Assembly (NCBI GenBank): GCA_021151605.1
Contig: JAGKWZ010000307.1
Span: forward strand, 1-9,317
DNA length: 9,317 bases
Reading direction: 5' to 3'
Origin: Verrucomicrobiaceae bacterium
GTDB lineage: Bacteria > Verrucomicrobiota > Verrucomicrobiia > Verrucomicrobiales > Verrucomicrobiaceae
Shown here piece after piece: positions 5,755-9,317 of this stretch. Numbering within the stretch: position 1 is the first letter of the stretch; each line of letters opens with the position of its first letter. Under the pieces are notes generated by a model. The model saw nothing but the letters and a program-made list of their open reading frames with translations. It ran no database searches and was not told the origin of the DNA. The position numbers and the translations under genes are program-made.

Positions 5755-6285
5755 TCACTTCACGATCTTGGCATCCATCAGATCGATGTGCAGTTCGGCA
5801 CGCTGACGTCCCAGGATTTCTGCATTGCTGATCTTGCCACTGAAGGTGACTTTGCTACCGACCTTCAGCTTGGCGAATTTCTCATTCTCGCTCTTATCGC
5901 CGACCGCCAGAAGATAGACGCCCAAGGCCACGCCCGACTCGCGGACGGTATCTGGCATGGAACGGATGCGATAAAGTGTGACATCCGGTGCCTCCGGACG
6001 CTGGAACAGCTCAATGTTAATAATGTTGAACTTAAAAGTGCCGGTTTTGCCCTCGGCATTCTTTGCCGTCACCATGCTGGCCTTGCCCGCCGCTTCCACC
6101 ATGTTGCGCGATCCAGGGCGAAGATCTCCCATGACATCACGCGAGATGCCTTTCAGCGCGTCAGTGGGGTCGGTGATGGCAGATGGCGCAGCCTCCTTTT
6201 TGGGTTCCTGCCCATGAAGCATCATGGTGGAACCGAGAACAAAAGCGGCGAGGGCAGGGCGAAGGAGGTAGAGATGCAGGTTCAT
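5755..6285 (-). CDS. Small secreted protein, OB-fold-like C-terminal half
   Basis: A 176-residue protein of unknown function. Residues 1-26 form a signal peptide: a short N-terminus, hydrophobic LLRPALAAFVLGSTMML, then likely cleavage after HGQ. The mature part starts with a Lys/Glu/Pro-rich linker (27-37). The C-terminal block AKLKVGSKVTFSGKISNAEI (138-157), followed by a beta-rich end (162-176), resembles the 'G-x-K-V-x-x-x-G-K-I' strand pattern of OB-fold domains such as tRNA_anti-like proteins; this is an inference from pattern. Residues 66-126 give more beta strands. It is convergent with the DUF1501 gene, with 7 bp between stop codons and no hairpin. It is divergent from the broken hydrolase gene. 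No clear Shine-Dalgarno sequence precedes the start. Confidence 0.82.
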   Translation of the reverse strand: MNLHLYLLRPALAAFVLGSTMMLHGQEPKKEAAPSAITDPTDALKGISRDVMGDLRPGSRNMVEAAGKASMVTAKNAEGKTGTFKFNIINIELFQRPEAPDVTLYRIRSMPDTVRESGVALGVYLLAVGDKSENEKFAKLKVGSKVTFSGKISNAEILGRQRAELHIDLMDAKIVK

Positions 6286-6308
6286 AGAGCGATGGATTAT
6301 CCGGCACT

Positions 6309-6319
6309 GGAACGGTTCC
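6309..6319. promoter_or_regulatory. Short dyad in the divergent spacer
   Basis: GGAAC-G-GTTCC is a perfect 5-bp inverted repeat 24 bp upstream of the small secreted protein gene, in the 179-bp spacer it shares with the hydrolase pseudogene. It could be an operator, but the evidence is only symmetry and place. The rest of the spacer is partly A/T-rich (6323-6356) and probably holds a promoter; I could not fix convincing -35/-10 boxes. A 5-bp hairpin, GGAAG/CTTCC, lies at 6416-6431. Confidence 0.2.
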
Positions 6320-6464
6320 GGGTAAATGTTCTTGGGAAAACTAAAGAAATAATTGTGCCATCACGGGGAAGCTTTTGATGCGGATGCTGCTGAGCGAGGT
6401 TGTGGACTCAGAAGTGGAAGGTTTTGCTTCCCATTCACCGCGATTTTTGAGCACACTCAGACTC

Positions 6465-8211
6465 ATGAAAACAAGTCTCCTCCTCACCTTCCTCATCCTG
6501 GGCTCTGCCGCATCGTCACTTGCTCAACGCGAAATGCGGGATTTGCAGGGTTACTTTCCCTTCACGCCGGTGAAGTCCGCCGAGGCCTGGGCGGTGCGGA
6601 AGCAGGAGATCGAGCAGCGTTTGCTCGTGGGAAACGGCCTGCTGCCGCTGCCAGAGAAGACGCCGCTGAATGCCGTGGTGCATGGCCGGGTGGAGCGTGA
6701 GGACTACACCATCGAGCGAGTGTTCTTCGAGAGGTTGCGTGGGGCTGGCTCGCCTGGGCTGCGCGGCCTTTCTCTATGACATGGTGGGCTATGCAGACTC
6801 CATCCAGTTCAACGAACATCGCCACGGAGCGAGGAAGGAAGGGTTCCTTTCACCGCAGGCGGATCTGAGTCTCCAGACTTTCTTCGGGCTCCAGACCTGG
6901 AACAGCATTCGCGCCCTGGATTTCCTGATGGGTGTCGAAGGCGTGGACGCGGAGCGCATCGGCTGCACGGGCGAGAGCGGCGGAGGCACGCAGACGATGA
7001 TGATCACGGGCATCGATCCACGTATCAAAGCGGCCTTCCCCTGCGTGATGGTTTCCACGGCGATGCAGGGCGGCTGCACCTGTGAAAACACGCACTACCT
7101 GCGCATCGGCCAGGGCAATATCGACATCGCGGCACTCACGGCTCCGCGTCCGCTCGGCATGACGGCGGCGGATGACTGGACGAAGGAACTGGCGACGAAA
7201 GGCCTGCCAGATCTGAAGAACCTCTACGCCATGCTCGGCGTGCCGGATCGCGTGACAGCGCACATCGCCACGCAGTTCCCGCATAACTACAATCTGCCTT
7301 CGCGGCTGGCGATGTATGCCTTCTTCAACAAGCATTTCCAACTTGGACACAAGGAGCCTCTCGAAGAGCGCGATTTCGTGTTCTCAACCAAGGACGAACT
7401 CACCGTCTGGACCAGCGAGCATCCGAAGCCTTCAGGCGATCAAGTCGGCACGGCGCACGAGAAGGCGGTCTGCGCATGGTTCACCGCACAGGATGCGAAG
7501 TGGCAGGCCAAGGAAGGCGCGGATGAGCTGATTTTGAAAGCCTGGCATACCATCGTCGGGCGTGGCACTGCCTCCGGGACAGATGTCAGCTACGAAGCCA
7601 CCGCCAAGGAAGATCGTGGCGACTACCTGGTGATCCAAGGTTTGACGCGAAACACCGCGCATGGCGAAGAAGTGTCCGCGAGCTTCCTCTTCCCGAAGGA
7701 ATGGAAAGGCAAGGCGGTGCTCTGGCTCACGGACGAAGGATTCGATAGCATTTACGGCACGGGACCATCGCCCGAGGTGAAAAAGCTGCTCGATGCTGGA
7801 GTCGCCATCGCCTGCCCGCAGATCTATCTCGAAGGCGCGACGGAGCAGCCGAAGGCGGGTGACAATCTGAAGGCCAAGCCGAACGACTTCCGCGAGTTCA
7901 GCGGCTACACCTTTGGCTACAATCCCACGCTGCTCGCCCGCCGAGTGCATGATGCCTTCACCATGGTGGCGATGATGCAGAGCCACGACAAATGGCCCGC
8001 GAAGGAGATCGAGATCATCGGCACCGATGGTGCAGCGCCCGTGGCCTTGGTGGCAGGGGCTTTGCTTGGCAATGCGGTCTCCAACGTGAAGGCGGAGCTG
8101 AATGGCTTCCGCTTTGCCAATCTGACGAGCTTCTGGGACGTGAATTTCGTCCCCGGCGCGGTGAAGTATGGCGATGTCGAGGCGCTCCAGCGTCTGTGCC
8201 AGAAACGATGA
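6465..8211 (+). pseudogene. Secreted alpha/beta hydrolase (acetylxylan-esterase-like), broken by deletion and frameshift
   Basis: Two frames together make most of one protein. The first (6465-6779) starts with a signal peptide (MKTSLLLTFLILGSAASSLA) and reads to VHGRVEREDYTIERVFFE, then goes out of frame at about 6731 and stops at 6779. The second frame picks up as CVGLARLGCAAFLYDMVGYADS and continues to the stop at 8209-8211. From memory of the family, about 65-75 residues normally lie between these points, including the CPHGHW-type loop that builds the oxyanion hole; here they are absent. The rest is well preserved: nucleophile Ser in GESGGG (codon 6976-6978), likely Asp in TAADDW (7171-7176) and His in FPHNYN (7282-7284), then a C-terminal domain. 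The intact family acts outside the cytoplasm on acylated carbohydrate or related esters. The clean frame on both sides suggests a recent loss, or an assembly error. Confidence 0.85.
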
Positions 8212-8238
8212 GACCGGTCAGGGTTGCTGACCGGTCTC
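8210..8238. terminator. Strong hairpin between convergent genes
   Basis: GAGACCGGTCAG (8210-8221) pairs perfectly over 12 bp with CTGACCGGTCTC (8227-8238) around the loop GGTTG. The stem begins inside the stop codon of the hydrolase pseudogene (TGA 8209-8211). Its symmetry lets it act for both convergent genes. No T-run follows on either strand, so it may stall polymerase or protect mRNA ends and not be a classical intrinsic terminator. Confidence 0.65.
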
Positions 8239-8251
8239 GCTAACTCGTTGT

Positions 8252-8265
8252 GGGCAGTGCTGCCC
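8252..8265. terminator. Small hairpin after the clpC stop
   Basis: GGGCA (8252-8256) pairs with TGCCC (8261-8265) around GTGC. It lies 5 bp beyond the clpC stop codon on the minus strand. It is a short stem and probably works, if at all, together with the 12-bp hairpin next to it. Confidence 0.35.
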
Positions 8266-8270
8266 GTATT

Positions 8271-9317
8271 CTAAGATGAAGCGATGGGCTCTTCCGTCGT
8301 TTCTTTCTCAGCTTCCTCACGGGCATCGGCGGCGAATTTGAGACGCTTGTTCTCGGCATCGAAGCTGACTTTCACCACATCGCCTTCGCGGACATCGCCG
8401 CGGAGGAGGTGCTCGGAGAGCGGATCTTCGATGTTCTTCTCGACGGCGCGGCGCATCGGACGGGCTCCGTATTGCGGATCGTAGCCTTCTTTGGCGAGGA
8501 ACTCGACTGCGCCAGCATCCAGCGTGATGACGATGTTCTTCTTCTTGAGGCGGGCGACGACTTTGGCGACTTCGAGATCGACGATGGTGCCGAGTTCGGC
8601 TTTCTCGAGCATCTTGAAGACGATGAGGTCGTCGAGGCGATTGAGAAACTCGGGCTTGAAGAACTTCTTCGCGGTCTCGTTGATCTTCGTTTTGATGGAG
8701 TCGTTGTCCGCATGGTCCTGCTGCATGGCGGCAAAGCCGAGCGTTGTCTGACGCTTGATCTGCTCGGCACCGACGTTCGAGGTGAGGATGACGATGGTGT
8801 TACGGAAGTCGATCTTGCGGCCGAAGTTGTCGGTGACCTGACCTTCTTCGAGGATCTGAAGGAGGAGGTGCATGACATCCGGGTGCGCTTTTTCGATCTC
8901 ATCGAAGAGCACGACGCTGTAGGGGCGACGACGAACGGCTTCTGAAAGCTGGCCGCCTTCTTCATAACCGACATACCCAGGAGGTGCGCCGATGAGGCGG
9001 GAAGCGGTGTGCTTCTCCATGTATTCGGACATGTCGAGCTGGATGAGGGCCTCGGGGCTGCCGAACATGAACTCGGCGAGGTTCTTCGCGAGGAAGGTCT
9101 TGCCGACCCCTGTAGGGCCGAGGAAGAGGAAGCTGCCGATGGGGCGGCGCGGATCTTTGAGGTCGGCACGGCTGCGGCGGAGGGCTTTGGAAATGGCGAT
9201 GACAGCTTCGTCCTGGCCGATGACCTTGCCTTTGAGTTCGGCTTCCATCTTGAGAAGCTTCGAAGCTTCTGCCTGCTCCATGCGCTGGAGAGGAACGCCG
9301 GTCCATTTGGCGATGAC
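8271..9317 (-). CDS. clpC: ClpC/ClpA-type AAA+ unfoldase, C-terminal part (cut by window edge)
   Basis: ATP-driven protein unfoldase that feeds substrates to the ClpP protease in the cytoplasm. The window holds the last 348 residues; the frame stays open to 9317 with VIAKWTGVPLQR ahead of an internal Met, so the gene starts further right. Visible is the whole second AAA+ module, by residue in this fragment: Walker A GPTGVGKT (67-74), pore loop GYVG (114-117), Walker B VVLFDE (135-140), sensor 1 TSN (179-181), Arg finger FLNR (224-227) and sensor 2 GARPMRR (284-290). LGF (193-195) lies where ClpA/ClpC carry the tripeptide that docks on ClpP, which argues against ClpB. The acidic tail after about residue 325 is variable in the family. 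ClpC over ClpA is chosen because of the strong ClpC-like D2 sequence; the first ATPase module is not visible. Confidence 0.95.
   Translation of the reverse strand, partial: VIAKWTGVPLQRMEQAEASKLLKMEAELKGKVIGQDEAVIAISKALRRSRADLKDPRRPIGSFLFLGPTGVGKTFLAKNLAEFMFGSPEALIQLDMSEYMEKHTASRLIGAPPGYVGYEEGGQLSEAVRRRPYSVVLFDEIEKAHPDVMHLLLQILEEGQVTDNFGRKIDFRNTIVILTSNVGAEQIKRQTTLGFAAMQQDHADNDSIKTKINETAKKFFKPEFLNRLDDLIVFKMLEKAELGTIVDLEVAKVVARLKKKNIVITLDAGAVEFLAKEGYDPQYGARPMRRAVEKNIEDPLSEHLLRGDVREGDVVKVSFDAENKRLKFAADAREEAEKETTEEPIASS

Noticed and set aside
6670..8211. Treating the second frame as a complete 513-aa hydrolase gene.
   Set aside because: Its first residues are a frameshifted reading of the upstream esterase part, it lacks a signal peptide and the oxyanion loop, and homology begins only at about 6739.
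8409..8945. Open frame of 178 aa on the plus strand opposite clpC.
   Set aside because: The very acidic, Asp/Glu/Leu-rich translation is the expected antisense shadow of a conserved AAA+ gene.

Overview
The window looks like chromosomal DNA of a verrucomicrobial bacterium (Verrucomicrobiota, Prosthecobacter/Verrucomicrobium-like). The basis is the GC-rich coding style, a DUF1501 secreted protein, a large secreted acetylxylan-esterase-like alpha/beta hydrolase, weak Shine-Dalgarno signals and pyrimidine-rich intergenic tracts. The assignment comes from gene families, not from a marker gene, and is an inference.

Left part (1-2027): after a short non-coding stretch with two hairpins and a pyrimidine tract comes an integron-type gene-cassette array. 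Three well-formed attC sites (876-968, 1497-1589, 1929-2027) and one more degenerate attC/attI-like site (294-373) delimit three cassettes. Each holds one short same-strand gene followed directly by its attC. Cassette 1 encodes a 151-residue protein with four Cys pairs (zinc-ribbon-like), cassette 2 a 159-residue protein with two membrane segments, and cassette 3 a 108-residue soluble protein. I recognise none of the three. In every cassette the 6 bases at its left end complement the R'' box at its right end, as expected if each once existed as a free circle. No integrase gene lies in the window, so this may be an integrase-less attC cluster or the distal part of an integron that begins to the left.

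Middle part (2028-6285): about 260 bp without a gene leads into a complete glutamine-dependent NAD+ synthetase (nadE). A structured 98-bp spacer with a nested double hairpin follows, then a DUF1501 family secreted protein. Convergent with the latter, 7 bp away, is a small secreted protein with an OB-fold-like C-terminal half.

Right part (6286-9317): a secreted alpha/beta hydrolase gene is broken by an internal deletion of an estimated 65-75 codons plus a frameshift, which removes the start of the hydrolase fold. It is followed by a strong 12-bp hairpin. Converging from the right edge is the C-terminal part of a ClpC/ClpA-type AAA+ unfoldase with a ClpP-binding LGF tripeptide.

The host genes are ordinary housekeeping or lineage-typical functions and do not form one operon. 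The array is the accessory element, and its three orphan proteins are the most novel content.
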